DNA from: Cymodocea nodosa | Taxonomy: Eukaryota; Streptophyta; Magnoliopsida; Alismatales; Cymodoceaceae | Assembly (NCBI GenBank): GCA_036874045.1 | Contig: JAZBRI010000008.1 | Location: 9,439,001 to 9,503,000, forward strand | Direction: 5' to 3' | Length of the DNA stretch: 64,000 nt | Position numbers and translations under genes: made by a program | The notes under the pieces: generated by a model | Told to the model about the DNA's origin: nothing | What the model saw: the letters and a program-made list of their open reading frames with translations, nothing else | Databases searched by the model: none | In this document: positions 1 to 11,530 of the stretch, one piece after another | How positions within the stretch are numbered: the stretch's first letter is position 1 | How the letters are laid out: the number at the start of each line of letters is the position of its first letter

Positions 1-835
1 TTCTTCAAATAATAAATCTATATATTCAGGCTCTTGAGGCCCTACTATAAATGTTTTCAACTCAAGTTTAATTTCCTAAGCCTAAGGCACTTTTTCCTTT
101 CTTTTTCTCATTCTTATTAATTGTGCATGTTCTTTCTCTTCTTTCTCTAATACTAAATCAACAAAAATGGGCTCTAGTTGCCCTTGAGCAATAGGAACTA
201 GTTCTTCTTCCTTGATAATTATTGGTCTTGAAAGACCAACTTTAGATTCTTTTGCAACTAGTGTTATTCCAACTACTTTTTGATGTTGTTCTTATTTAAC
301 TTTATATTTTGCTTTTACCCTTTCTTCAACCCTTCTTCTTTGGATTGCATCAAAAAGAATGTGTACTGCCATTGGTTCATCAACACCCTATTCTTTCCAG
401 AGTTTAACCAAATCTTCAAATTCTTTTTTCTCCTCCATAGATCCTAGACCTACAAATACAATTTTTTCTATTGGTCGTGGTTGATCTGAAGGTCCTACTT
501 GTTATTGTACTACAGATGGTTCTGGTTGTTGTTGTTCATCTTGTTATTGTTGTCTATTTCTGTATTCTCTAGCAAGATAAGATATCTTCTTTGGAAACCA
601 TAATCTAGAGTTATGACTGATTAGTTTTAGGGTAACTTCGTTATTAGGGCGTAACCTTCTTTCCATATTAACGAATGTTTCAGTTGCTACTTTTATTCTA
701 GTCTCCACAATATTTGGTATTCTAATGTTTAAATCTACTATCCTTGGTGCAAAATGAAAAATATCTTCTTCTACTTATTGCAGCTCTTTCTCTCTAGTTG
801 TATTTTAAATTTTCTTCCTTGAATGCTGTTTATTG
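1..835 (-). mobile_element. Copia-associated third ORF (ORF3), fossil N-terminal part
   Basis: The minus strand encodes a charged protein fragment that matches, block by block, the minus-strand region at 31150-32050. The shared blocks include a 'RPIIIEK/QLSRK'-like segment followed by 'PMARGLTKPIFIDL'-like residues and a Lys/Glu-rich tract. It is the N-terminal half of the ORF3 family described at 20843-23063. The rest of the ORF lies off the left edge. A gypsy LTR piece abuts it near 836. It is broken, with many interruptions. Its role is unknown. I assign it to the ORF3 family by similarity to the other copies in this window. Confidence 0.6.
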
Positions 836-1768
836 TATTGTGAACTTTTATTTAATTTGTTTTTATGCTTATATCAATAATTATTTTTAGAATTAAACAA
901 ACAACATTTCACACAAATTATATATTAAGTCCAATTTATATTTTTAACTACAAGTGCACAATGTATATTGTATTTGTGTGCAAGTATAAGTCAATCTCAT
1001 AGAGATTGAGTAAGAAATGTGTACTATTTTGATTTTTATATTGAAGTTTATATATGTTTAGTTAAGCACTCTGTTGAGTTACAGTTAACACAACAAACTT
1101 AGTTCATGAAGTTATGGTTAACTCAACGGACTAACCTTGTGGACTTAAGTTAACTCTACGAGCCTACATTTCCAGTTAAATACTGCTATTTATAGAGGAA
1201 TTCAGCCAACCATTGGATGGTTCCACAGAATGTAAATAACATCAATTAAGCTTTTTAATGTTAGTTAATATTAGATTTATCATTAACAACACTAACATTC
1301 AGATATTTCAAATAGTAACCATTAAAATCTTTAAGTATCTAGAACGAATCAATTTCAATAAATAATAAAACTATTTTCTATTTTTTGAATCAAACAAACA
1401 TAAAACATTCACAATACTGACAATGATAACATTAATCACAATACAAAATAAACAATACAACACTTTAATACTAAATGTAAACACAGATAATTTGTTGTTT
1501 TTGGTATTTTTGTTTTGATATGTTCTTAATGATGAGTGAAAGGTGAAATGTAAATATCTCTATCGATAGTAAAAACTTATGTCACTACATGCAATACGAT
1601 TATACTACTAAAAACTTGATCACTTACAATCTTGCCTCCTCTCCCTATAGAATCGTGAATTAAGAATTGTAAGATGATCTTCTCTTTAGCATACTGACAT
1701 TAACCTGAAACTAAGGCTAGAAGTTTTATGATCTCCTAAGATATGAGTCGGTGCTTGGTGAAAATAGC
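836..1768 (-). mobile_element. Ty3/gypsy LTR fragment (family A)
   Basis: This minus-strand LTR piece matches the family A LTRs at 9453-11319 and 12482-14352. It carries the conserved R/U5 block around 945-1015 (a 'caagtgcac...agtataagtcaatctcatagagatt' type stretch) and the internal 'cttggtgaaaat' and 'tagaatcgtgaa' blocks. It covers only the 3' half of an LTR and is joined on its right to a primer-site-like sequence and a second LTR piece. It probably arose by recombination between LTRs. Confidence 0.75.
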
Positions 1769-1796
1769 GTCTCTCCCTAGCAATGGCACTAGAAAA
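1769..1796 (-). promoter_or_regulatory. Gypsy primer-binding-site-like sequence
   Basis: On the minus strand the sequence 'tagtgccattgctaggga' resembles the primer site at 14360-14377 ('tggtatcattgccgggga'). It lies directly after the end of the LTR piece at 1797-2330, where a gypsy primer site belongs. Instead of gag, the next sequence is the interior of another LTR, so the junction is rearranged. Confidence 0.5.
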
Positions 1797-2330
1797 CTTG
1801 TTTATTGTATTGTGAACTTCTATTTGATTTGTTTTTATGCTTATATCAATAATTATTTTTAGAAGTAAACAAACAACCTTTCACACAAATTAGATATTAA
1901 GTCTAATTTGTATTTTTAACTACAAGTGTACAGTATATATTGTATTTGTGTGTAAGTACAGGTCGATCCCATAGAGATTGAGTAAGAATTGTATATTGTT
2001 CTGATTTTTATATTGAAGTTTATATGTGTTCAGTTAAGCACTTCATTGAGTTATAGTTAACACAATGGACTTAGTTTGTGGAGTTATAGTTAACTCAATA
2101 GACTAACCTCGTAGACTTAAGTTAACTCCATGAGTCTACCTTTCCAGTTAAATATTGCTATTTACAGAAGAATTCGACCAGCCATTGGGTGGTTCCATAG
2201 AATGTAAATAATATCAATTAAGCTCTTTAATGTTAGTTAATATTAGATTTATCATTCAGCAACTCTAACATTCAGATATTTCAAGCATCAATTTAAATCT
2301 AGAGACTTACAACTGACAAGCTTCCAACTA
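1797..2330 (-). mobile_element. Ty3/gypsy LTR fragment (family A)
   Basis: This is a second minus-strand copy of the 3' part of the family A LTR. It repeats the content of 836-1330: R/U5 block, paired 'taactcaat..' and 'gttgagtt' motifs, and a 'gaattcgaccagccattggg' block. It ends near 2330, where copia gag sequence begins. The two copies differ at many sites, so they are not a recent tandem duplication. Confidence 0.7.
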
Positions 2331-2334
2331 GATT

Positions 2335-3495
2335 TGGACAACTTGTGGCATACTCCACACCTGAACTATTTGCCCTAACACTTCATGTGGTGTAGTATAT
2401 CCAAGGCCATATTTAAACTTATTAGGTCTTTGTGATTCTATAATTTTATTTAAATCTATCTGTCCCTTTGTGAACTTACATACAGTAGTTTTTAAATCAA
2501 AGACTTCAGCTAACAGGTTTTTATTTTCTTCTTTTAACTCATAGTTATCACAACTAATTTGTCCATTTTAGTTTTTAGGTTTCTATTTTCAATCAAAGCT
2601 TTCTCTAATTTAGTAAAAGAATTTTCTAAATAATTATTTAAGCCTTTGATATCCTTCTTATATTCTTTACACTTTACATATAAACTATCTACTATATAGA
2701 GAAGACTATTTACAGCTAACTCATTTTCTTCATTATCTAAGTAGTAAGGGGATGTAGAACATACCTTCAATGCTGTAAAGCACACGTTTACTATTGCTTC
2801 TTCTTTAAACTCTAAAGAACTACTTAATGAACTACTATCATATTAATTGGCTTTCAAAGCCATTTTTCTCTTGCTCTTCCATCTTTTCTTCTTTTCATGA
2901 TGATCTTCTTCTAATTGTAGTGGGCAAAACACTTATATGTGTCATTGCCTTTTGCATTTGAAGCATGTAAGAACCATGCTCTTAGTAGTACTTGTTTTAC
3001 TATTTTTCTTCATAAACTTTCTAAAGTTCCTTGCTAACAGCATAATCTTATCATCTAAACTTTGAGTTTCTTCAGTTGAAGGCAATGCAATTTCCTTGTT
3101 TTTCTCAATCTTCTTTTCAACAGTTTCTTCCAATCTTTTATTTGAATCTCATGGGACAATAGATTGCTTAATAATTCTTCAATAGTATAATTGTTAATAA
3201 TTTCAATAAATCTTAAAAACATTTCAGTAATAGATTCATTTTCATTCATCTTAAATAGTTCTAATTTTCTTAACAAGATGCTTATCTTTGTGTCCTTTAC
3301 TTAGCTAGTACCTTCATGTGTAACTTGAAGGATTTTCCAAGCTTCATGAACTGATTTACATGTAGATACTTTGCTATACTATTTAGCTGTCAGTGCACAG
3401 TATATAACATTCAACCCTCAAACATCTAGTTGGATGATTCACTCATCCTCCTTAGTCTAGTCCATTACATTACTAGTAGGAAGTGAAATTCCAAG
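2335..3495 (-). mobile_element. Ty1/copia gag, fossil
   Basis: The minus strand encodes a copia-type Gag. A UBN2-like capsid segment (about 3150-3490) contains 'CKSVHEAWKILQVTHEGTS', 'KISILLRKLELFKM' and 'ESITEMFLRF'. A basic, Ser/Thr-rich stretch with a 'LTCFKCKR' nucleocapsid-like motif follows near 2945-2960. A coiled-coil C-terminal region (2534-2785) contains 'LVNSLLYIVDSLY'-like heptads. Gag coats the element RNA in cytoplasmic particles. The piece lies beside a D2-type copia LTR and is cut on its left by a gypsy LTR. It is broken. Confidence 0.75.
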
Positions 3496-3499
3496 AACC

Positions 3500-4405
3500 A
3501 ACACATAAGCTTTCAAGTAAAAGCTCTAAACCAACTGTTCCTTTAAGCTTTCTAGTACAAGCTCTTAACCAACCATGAGCTTTCAAGTGTAAGCTTACAA
3601 ACCAACAATTTCTTTCTTTCTTGTAGAGTTTATGCATAGGGAGCTTTCAGTACTTCAGTATGCTTTTCTTCTTTTTTAGTACTTGCTGAAAGTATGTCAT
3701 GGAATTTTTGATGTAACTCTCAAAGTATACTATGATCGTTGTCTTTATCTTTCCTTTATTGATCATATTTATACCAAGAGGTATAACGATTATATTTCTT
3801 CTAACGGCATTTGTCCTATTGTACTTATTGTGTAGTTAGTTCTAAATATGGTAAGTAATCATTTTGTATGTTGTCATTTGTGTAGCCTTCTAATTCTATT
3901 TGATTTTCAGATAGTTATCTATTGTAACCTTTTGAAAACTCAAATAGTTATTCTCTAACTCTCCAAAAAACTTGAATAATTATCCTTCTAACTTTTTGAA
4001 AACTTGAATAGTTGTCTTCCACTATTTTTGACTTTTTGTCACATGAGTATTTAAGTTTCTCACGTGTAATTTAAAGTTCAGATAGTTAGCCTTCTTAACT
4101 TTCTGATTCTATTTTATTTTTGGATAGTTAGTTGTTGTAACTTTTCAAAAACTCGAACAATTATTTTTTTAACCTTTTGAAGAGCTTCCTATTTTAGATA
4201 GTCTTCTAACTTTTTGATTTTCTTCATTTCTACTCTTAAACCTTCCAATATTCCTCTTCTTTTGGATACTTGAGCTTTGAACTATATTTAAATTGTTCAA
4301 AAATCCTATTTTTATCTATATCTATTTGAACTGTAATTGTCCTGTGAAATACAAAGTGTTTACTCACAGAGATTTTTACATTATCAAAACACAAAGGTTT
4401 TAACA
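3500..4405 (-). mobile_element. Copia LTR fragment (family D2)
   Basis: This minus-strand LTR begins TGTTAAAACC at 4405 and matches the LTR at 56318-57681 through most of its length. The shared blocks are 'ttgataatgtaaaaatc' near the start, an array of 'aacttgaacagttat'-type motifs, and a 'gctttcaagtaaaagctc' block near 3510-3600. The 3' end of the LTR and the primer site are absent, and gag follows immediately. It abuts the interrupted gypsy element at 4406. Confidence 0.7.
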
Positions 4406-6400
4406 AGTTAGATTTAACCTTTTTATATCAACCATTGTCCATCCTATTGCTTCTCTATATTTCTTTATTATATTTTCTAATTCAAAAATTTGATCTTTTA
4501 TTAAATCTGATGATATAATTATAGGACACATCTGGTCTTTCTCAAGAAATCTATAAGTTAACTAAGAGGTAATGATTTTAATTCTAGATGTTGACCATTG
4601 GCAACCAAGGCTCCTAATTTAACATTTTCAATCCTAATATCAAATTCCTCTTGATCTTTTATAATTTCTATGCTTAAATCTTTATCCATATTTTCACTTT
4701 CTTCAATGTTTTCAGCATTTAATTCTTCTTGAATCACATCTTCTAACACATCTTTTTTATCTTCTAGAAGTTTATATTGTGAAAAGATGTCTAAATCTTC
4801 ATTTTCTTCTGATTTAAAAATATTGAGTTGAGTATCCTCATTACCATAGGCTATTTTCATTATTACACTTTTATGATTTATAATTGCCCCTCGAAGTTAC
4901 TAGAAATGACTTTCCCAAAATTAAAGATGTACTATTGATCTAATTCATAGTTTTTTGGGAATCCAAAACAACAATATCCATTGGATAAATGAAGTTCTTA
5001 ACTTTAATCAAAACATCATCTATTTTTCCTTTAAGGTATCTTATGCTTCGATCTACTAATTGAATTACAGTACTAGTAGGATTTAATCATTCTAATCCTA
5101 AGGATACAAATATATCACTTGACATAACATTTATACCTACACCTAGGTCTATTAAGGCTCTATCCAAAATTGTGTTACCTATTGTACATGATATAACAGG
5201 TGTTCCTTCATCATATTACTTTTTAAAAATTTGAGGTAGAAATAAAGAACTACTCTACTCTACTCTACTAAAAAGACTTTTCTCAACACTTTCCTCTCTC
5301 TCTTCTTAATACACCAATTCTTAAGGAATTTAGCACAAAGTGCCATTTTCTACTATAAATCTAATAAGGGAATGTCAACTTGTACTTTTTCAAATATATC
5401 TTGAATTTTCTCTTGTTTTTAAGAATTGTTTGTTTTAATCTTTTAAGATATGGAGCTAATGCTTGCGATTTAAAGGATTTATTTTCTTGTCCTGAATTTC
5501 CTTTAGATTCTATTTATCTTTTTCTTGCTTAGTTGAAATTTTACTTTCAGATTCAAATTTTTCTTCATTCATTGCAATATCTTCAGATGTTATAGGTTCA
5601 TTTTCCTTTTGAAGATTATTCTCACTTACATGTACCTCATTTTCTTTTTGAATTCTAGGTGACACATAAGTCCTAGATTTCAATGTTACATATACATTTT
5701 CTATATGCTTAGAAATTTCATGGTTTTCTTGCATATTTGCAGGTGGATTAATTTTCTCAATTCCTATTTCATTTGTAACTTCATATATCTTCATATTTTG
5801 AACTTGATGTATATTCTCAAATTCTAACTTTTCATTTATATTAACTTGTTGATCTTGCATAACTTGTAATTTCATTGTCCATTTATCAAGTGCATTTAGC
5901 TTTCTTTCTAGATCATCTAATCTCATTGTATTCAAATTTTTATCAATTTTCATTATCATTTTCTTAGTTTCATAAACAATATCTATTTTAGATTCTAAAT
6001 AATTTTCTTGATAATTTGCTCGATTAACTTCTTGATGATAATACATATATTCTTCTAGTTTGTCTAGGTTTTGTTCTAAACTTCGTTCAAGTCTATCTTA
6101 CCAATCCTAGATTTCCTTTTTTCTAGACATATTACTCATCCTAAAGTGATTGTTATTTTGGTGAACTATAGGTGTTTCACAATTAGTTTTATATTAGATA
6201 TAATTCATTTGTTGCTCATGTAATCTAGTTATCTGCAATCATCTCAACTTTAAACAATCAGTAATATCATGTCCTTCTAAATTGAAGAATTCACATATAC
6301 TAACAATAGGTTTCAAACATCTTTAAGTATAAGCATATGCTATATTCTCATTAGTAAAATCACACAACACTCTCACTGCTATGAAAACAAATTAATGTTA
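4406..6400 (-). mobile_element. Ty3/gypsy gag-protease region (element 2), fossil
   Basis: On the minus strand, in order: a short leader, a zinc-knuckle-like segment near 6240-6330 ('ICEFFNLEGHDITDC'), a gag tail rich in Asn/Glu (5510-6046), and an aspartic protease near 5050-5260 ('ALIDLGVGINVMSSDIF', the DTG-type active-site region of gypsy proteases). A linker (4558-4860) ends at the 'HREAIGWT'-like motif that precedes RT. Only the C-terminal part of gag follows the leader, and the same short-gag layout is seen at 14440-15157. The copia D2 LTR at 4405 cuts it off before RT. It belongs to the Athila/Tat group and is broken. Confidence 0.8.
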
Positions 6401-6423
6401 TGATTTTCAAATTGTTAGTTTCC

Positions 6424-6441
6424 TAGCAACGGAGCTAGAAA
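6424..6441 (-). promoter_or_regulatory. Gypsy primer-binding site
   Basis: Read on the minus strand, 'tagctccgttgctagga' sits a few bases after the LTR end at 6447. It resembles the plant tRNA-Asp-type primer site (TGGCGCCGTTGCCGGGGA) used by Athila-group elements. The gag leader follows. Confidence 0.6.
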
Positions 6442-6446
6442 AGCCT

Positions 6447-7900
6447 TGTCTTGTTTGCTTAAGTATATTTTTTATAATTAACAAGTAATTTTACGAACTA
6501 TCTCTAATTTCAATAACTTAGTTTATTAAATTTGTTGCAAGTGTACAATGTCAATTGTATAAGTGTGCAAGTATAAGTCAAACCCACAAGAAATTGTCAA
6601 AATCACTTTGCTTTATAAATTTTCATAGCCAAGGTATAGTGTATATTCACAATATGCTCACTTTGTTGATTTATAGTTAACTCAACAAACCTAGTTCATG
6701 GAGTTATGGTTAATTCAGCGAACCTAACTCGTAGAGTTATGATTAACTCAACAAGCTCTCAAGTAACTTACAATTAAAATTGTACCTTGTAGAAGAATAC
6801 AACCATCCATTGCGCATTTCTATATATTACAAACAACATCAATTAAGTTTTTGAATGCTATTTCATATTACATTCATCATTGATCAAATCTAGCATTTAA
6901 TACATCCAAACAATAGTTTTTTAAATCAAGATTTCAGAGATTTATATCAATTGGTTTAAACAATTAGTAAAACTTCTGTCACTACATGTGATACAATTAT
7001 ACCACTGAAAACTTAACCACTTACTATCAAGCACTCCTCTTCCTACTAGATTGCGAACCTAGACTTTTGTAAGTTGATCTCCTCTTCAGCATAGTGGCAT
7101 CAACTTGAAACTAAGGCTAAAAGCTTTACTATTTCTTGAGAGATGATTCGGTGCTTGGTGAAAATGTCCTTCCTTCCTATGACATAATCACTCCTCATAG
7201 TGGTTGTCAATCATTGTGTTTGGCTTAGAATTAACTAGACATCTAAAAGGTATTCTTACAAACCTCTGATAGATGGTAGATGATGGAATTGGTGGGAGCT
7301 CAAGAAACATCTGACTCTTTCTACAATTAACATGGTTCTCTCTTTCCTTTTGTTCTTTTTTTCTTTTTCTTTTATATTTCCTTCAGTATTAATAACTTCT
7401 GCCAAAATTGCTGGTTAGATTTCCTTCCTTCACATCAACAATAGTGATTATTTCTTCATTCCACATTTTAGAACATGGTGAGATTCATGCAATGTGATTT
7501 CTTATGAATTTCCTATGATTGCTCACAATTGAATATTAGAAAATAATTGGTCTGTGGAGTTAGTATAACTCAACAAACTTACTCTGTTAGTTTAACTATA
7601 ACTCAATGGACTGACCTTGTTGAGTTAAGCTTAACTCAATAAACTCGTTCAGTTCTATAGTTTAGTAAAACAAATATTTATATAACATTTAACACTTGAT
7701 ATGTAAAAGAACTAACTTCTAATTCATTTATAATTGATACTCAATTAACCACTAATTCCTTGAAATTATGCATATTCTTTAATTAAGGCTCATAATTGTA
7801 TAATTGTAATATAATGGCTTAATTCTTATATGTTAAGCTAAATATAATGCAATTAACCATTCATTAATGACTAATATTATGCACAATTTCATTCTAAACA
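6447..7900 (-). mobile_element. Ty3/gypsy 5' LTR (family A, short form)
   Basis: Read on the minus strand, the LTR starts TGTTTAGAATG at 7900 and ends ...AACAAGACA at 6447, about 1.45 kb. It has the family A order: 'gaattaagccattat' U3 blocks, a TATA-like 'atataaaag' box near 7370, 'gcttggtgaaaat' blocks and the R/U5 block at about 6530-6600. Primer site and gag follow, so it is the 5' LTR of element 2. On its right it interrupts a copia ORF3 piece. Its nearest relative here is the LTR at 44005-45566. Confidence 0.8.
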
Positions 7901-7924
7901 AGACTTAAACAAGACTAAATATTT

Positions 7925-8816
7925 ACGATGGTGTTATTACATTAATATTTTCAATAACTTCTATATAATCTATTCAATATCATCTACCTAATGCTCTAAT
8001 TGTTCAGTTTTCTTATCAAGGCTTGATTCAATAGAGAAACTTGAACTAATTTGTTGATTTTGTTTTTTTTTAAGTTTTCTAGAAAATGATAATAATGTTT
8101 CATTACCACTTTTAGTTTCAATATGCTCAAAACTAACTAACTTCTTAAATGCATTGTAAGGCACAATGTTTAGACATACATTGTCCTTTGGAATTGAATT
8201 CTCATCTTATTTTTCTTTTTCAAATAAATTTGTTTCCTTAGAAATAATTTCATTTTGCTTCACTTTTCTAACTTTTTTTCTTCTATAACAAGTCATCTAT
8301 TCTTCTTGTTGTATTTTTCTTTCACTCTTATGAATTTGTTCCAAAAATATTTTCTATTTTAATTCCTCAAAAGTACTCTCAGTGCTATTGCTTTTCTAAG
8401 TCCTTCAACTTTTTCTTTATCAACATTAATCTCTATTTGTTTTTCCTTTAAAAACAATGGTGTAGGTATAGCAAATTCATGTTCTTCCTTAAATGATTTA
8501 AGTTGTGTTCCATTTATTAGGATTTGAGGAGTTCTACTTGATGAACCTATACATTTTTTCCAAGTATTATATTCTTCTAAAAATACTATTTCAGTACATT
8601 TCATTTGATATTCTATATCAAATTTACATCTAATGCTCATAAACTATATACTTTCAGTAGTATGTTTCAATTCTAAATGAACTTCATCTAGTATTTCTTT
8701 TGAATAGAAATATTCATTGTGTATTTTCACTAACCTTCTATCTATCTAAAGTATCTTTTTAAACCATGAACACAAAACTTCATTTTCATCTATTTGTTTT
8801 CCTGTATTGTTTCCTT
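7925..8816 (-). mobile_element. Copia-associated ORF3, fossil N-terminal part
   Basis: The minus strand encodes 'FDIEYQMKCTEIVFLEEY', 'GSSSRTPQILINGTQL', 'HEFAIPTPLFLKEKQ' and 'DKEKVEGLRKAIAL'. These match the plus-strand ORF3 at 21050-21310 ('FDREYRMKYAEIAFLEQY', 'AIPTPLYSKQ', 'VDSLRKAIAI'). The left part (about 7960-8140) matches the 'LFSLAKKLEKKYKSN' region of that copy. The gypsy LTR at 7900 cuts it on the left, and a plus-strand copia LTR starts at 8817. It is broken, with few interruptions in the 8359-8640 block. Function unknown. Confidence 0.7.
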
Positions 8817-9452
8817 TGTTAGTTTATTATTTATAGGTTTAATTTTGATGATGAAAAACCAAGTGCTTAATATTAGATCAAATATTGTTAGCACTTATTT
8901 TAATTTATTTATGATTGCTTAACTGGTTTTATTCAGTAAACCTTCGAAAATAAGTTTCAAAAGGTTTCAATTGTCATTAGGTACATTATCAAAGAGTTTC
9001 ACTAGAAGTCACCAAAAATCTAGGTAAATCAGATAGTTTCATTTTTACATTATGTTTTCAAAGAGTTTCATCTAAATGTATCCAAAAATCTTTTAACTAT
9101 CGATGAGTTAAAGATTCATACATTCAGAATGTTTTGATTTTTAAAAGTACCTGAAATATGGTATGTTTGAAAGGATTCATTTTATGTACTAGATGGTTTC
9201 ATTTTAAATGCTTTAAAGAGTATTTCATTTCCTATTTCTAGAAGGACACATGTCTTGATCTTAATGTATGACTTAAGTTGTCCTTTAGAATGTTTCAAAT
9301 AAAACCATCTAAAATGCTTTTAAGCATCGAAAGGTTTCTTTCTAAAAGTATCTGAAATATCATTTACTATTGTATAGTTTTGTTTTAAAGGATTATTAAT
9401 TATTTTCTACTACTATTTATAGAATGACACACGTCTTGATTTTAATGCATAA
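8817..9452 (+). mobile_element. Copia LTR (family D1), first part
   Basis: This plus-strand LTR starts TGTTAGTTTATT and matches the minus-strand LTR at 57682-59039 in order. Shared blocks are 'ttttgatgatgaaaaa', 'tagtattaaatcaaa'-type, 'cactagaagtcaccaaaaatc', and repeated 'aaaggtttcat/atagtttcat' and 'gacacatgtcttgat' motifs. It is interrupted at 9453 by a solo gypsy LTR and resumes at 11320. Confidence 0.75.
9448..9452. repeat. Target-site duplication CATAA (left)
   Basis: Left copy of the 5-bp duplication flanking the solo LTR. The right copy is at 11320-11324. Confidence 0.85.
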
Positions 9453-11319
9453 TGTATTGTTGCGAAAAGTTAAATCTTAAACTTGTTTATACAACGGTGC
9501 TAGATAAACTTCCTTAATTTGTTTTTATGCTTATACCAATAATTACTTTTAGAAGTAAATAAACAACCTTTCACACAAATTAGATATTAATTCTAATTTT
9601 TATTTTAACTACAAGTGCACAGTGTATATTGAATTTGTGTGTAAGTACAGGTTGATCTCACAGAGATTGAGTAAGAATTATATACTATTTCGATTTTTAT
9701 ATTGGAGTTTATATGTGTTCAGTTAAGCACTCTGTTGAGTTACAGTTAATACAACGAACTTAGTTTGTGGAGTTATGGTTAACTCAATGGACTAACCTTG
9801 TGGACTTAAGTTAACTCCACGAGCTTACCTTTCTAGTTAAATACTGCTATTTATAGAGGAATTCAACCAACCATTAAGCGGTTACATAAAATGTAAATAA
9901 CATCAATTAAGCTCTTTAATGTTAGTTAATATTAGATTTATCATTAAGCAATATTAACACTCAGATATTTCAAATAGTAACTATTAAAATCTTTAAGTAT
10001 CTAGAACAAATCAATTTCAGTAAATAATAAAACTATTTTCTATTTTCTGAATCAAACAAACATAAAACATTCATAATACTGACAATGATAACATTAATCA
10101 CGATACAAAATAAACAATACAACACTTTAATACTAAATGTAAACACAGATGATTTGTTGTTTTTGGTTTTTTTGTTTTGATATGTTCTTGAAGATGAATG
10201 AAAGGTAAAATGTAAAAATCTCTATTGATAATAAAAACTTCCATCACTACATTCGACATGATTACACTACTAAAAACTTAATCACTTACAATCTTGCCTC
10301 CTCTCCCTATAGAATCGTGAATCAAGAATTGTAAGATCTCCTCTTTAGCATACTAGCATCAACTTGAAACCAAGGCTAGAAGTTTTACGATCTCCTAAGA
10401 TATGAGTTAGTGCTTGGTGAAAATGGCTTCCCCTCCCGCGACATGATCACTCCTCACAATAGTTGTCAATCGTCGTGTTTGACTCGAAATCGACCCAACA
10501 TCTGGAAAGTATCCTCATAGACCTCTGATGGTTGGTGATTTTGGTGGTGGTGTGGAGCTTCAGGGAACTTCCAACACTTCCTATAGTTAGTGCAACTCTC
10601 CACCTCTGCATACACACTTTCTTCGTCTTTCTCTTCTTTTATATTACTTTTTGTAGTGACTACTTCTGCTTAGATGATTGATTGAATTTCCTTCATTCAT
10701 ATCAACCATGGTGATTTCTTATTCCTTCCACGAGTGAATTCCTATGTGATATGTGTAATCGTAGTTTTCCTTCGAATTTCCTATTTTTGCAACTACTACA
10801 GTGGTATATTAGAAAATAAATGGTCTGTGGAGTTACAGATAACTTAATAGACTTACTTCGTTGATTTAACTATAAAACACATGCAATAAAGAAATAACTA
10901 GTTCAAATATTTCAAATACTTATGAACCTAACTATTTGATGCGCAGATGCATTTTAGATAGTTAACAAATAACTTATCGAAAATTCACTTAAGTCATGCA
11001 TTGATATTTCAACATGTATATTCCAAGAAATAATAAAAAATTCTTTAAGCATTTAAAACATAATTGTCTGGTATATTAAATATAACTCTCCAAAATAACA
11101 AAAAATTTGAATTCTTAAGAATTTCAAAGCTTGTAATTCACCGGCAATTCAAAAATTTACTTAATTAACGTTAATTTCTTGAAATTATGCAGATTCTTTC
11201 CTTAAAGCATATAACAGTGCAATTATAACATAATGGCTTAATTCTCATATGATAAGCTAAATATTATGTAAATAACCATCATTTAACCATTAATATTATG
11301 CACTTTTTCATTCTAAACA
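9453..11319 (-). mobile_element. Solo Ty3/gypsy LTR (family A, long form) inside a copia LTR
   Basis: This is a full-length 1,867-bp family A LTR with no gag or primer site on either side. On the minus strand it starts TGTTTAGAATG and ends CAACAATACA. It is flanked by a perfect 5-bp duplication, CATAA at 9448-9452 and 11320-11324. It carries a TATA-like box on the minus strand near 10645 and the R/U5 block at about 9600-9670. The flanks are continuous D1 copia LTR, so the gypsy element inserted into the copia LTR and later collapsed to a solo LTR. Confidence 0.88.
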
Positions 11320-11324
11320 CATAA
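11320..11324. repeat. Target-site duplication CATAA (right)
   Basis: Right copy of the 5-bp duplication flanking the solo LTR at 9453-11319. Confidence 0.85.
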
Positions 11325-11530
11325 CTTAAGTTTGTCCTTCGGAAGGTTTTGTTTTAAACTATTTGAAGTGTTTTGAGCTTCAAAAGGTTTCAATTGAAAG
11401 GTTTCGATTTTTTAGAAAGTATCTGATGATTTTGAAATTAAGGATTTTGCTACTATTATATGTTATCTTACTATTTTGGTAAGATACCATTTTGATTACA
11501 GATCTTATTTCATGATTATTAATCACAACA
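11325..11530 (+). mobile_element. Copia LTR (family D1), second part
   Basis: This resumes the D1 LTR broken at 9452. Blocks such as 'ttttgctactattatatgtta' and 'ttttgattacagatctta' match minus-strand sequence near 58240-58320 of the other D1 LTR. It stops near 11530 at minus-strand copia integrase sequence, so its 3' end is missing. Confidence 0.65.

Noticed and set aside
7940-8140. Possible host gene exon next to the gypsy LTR
   Set aside because: It matches the middle of ORF3 at 21590-21720, so it is part of the retroelement ORF.
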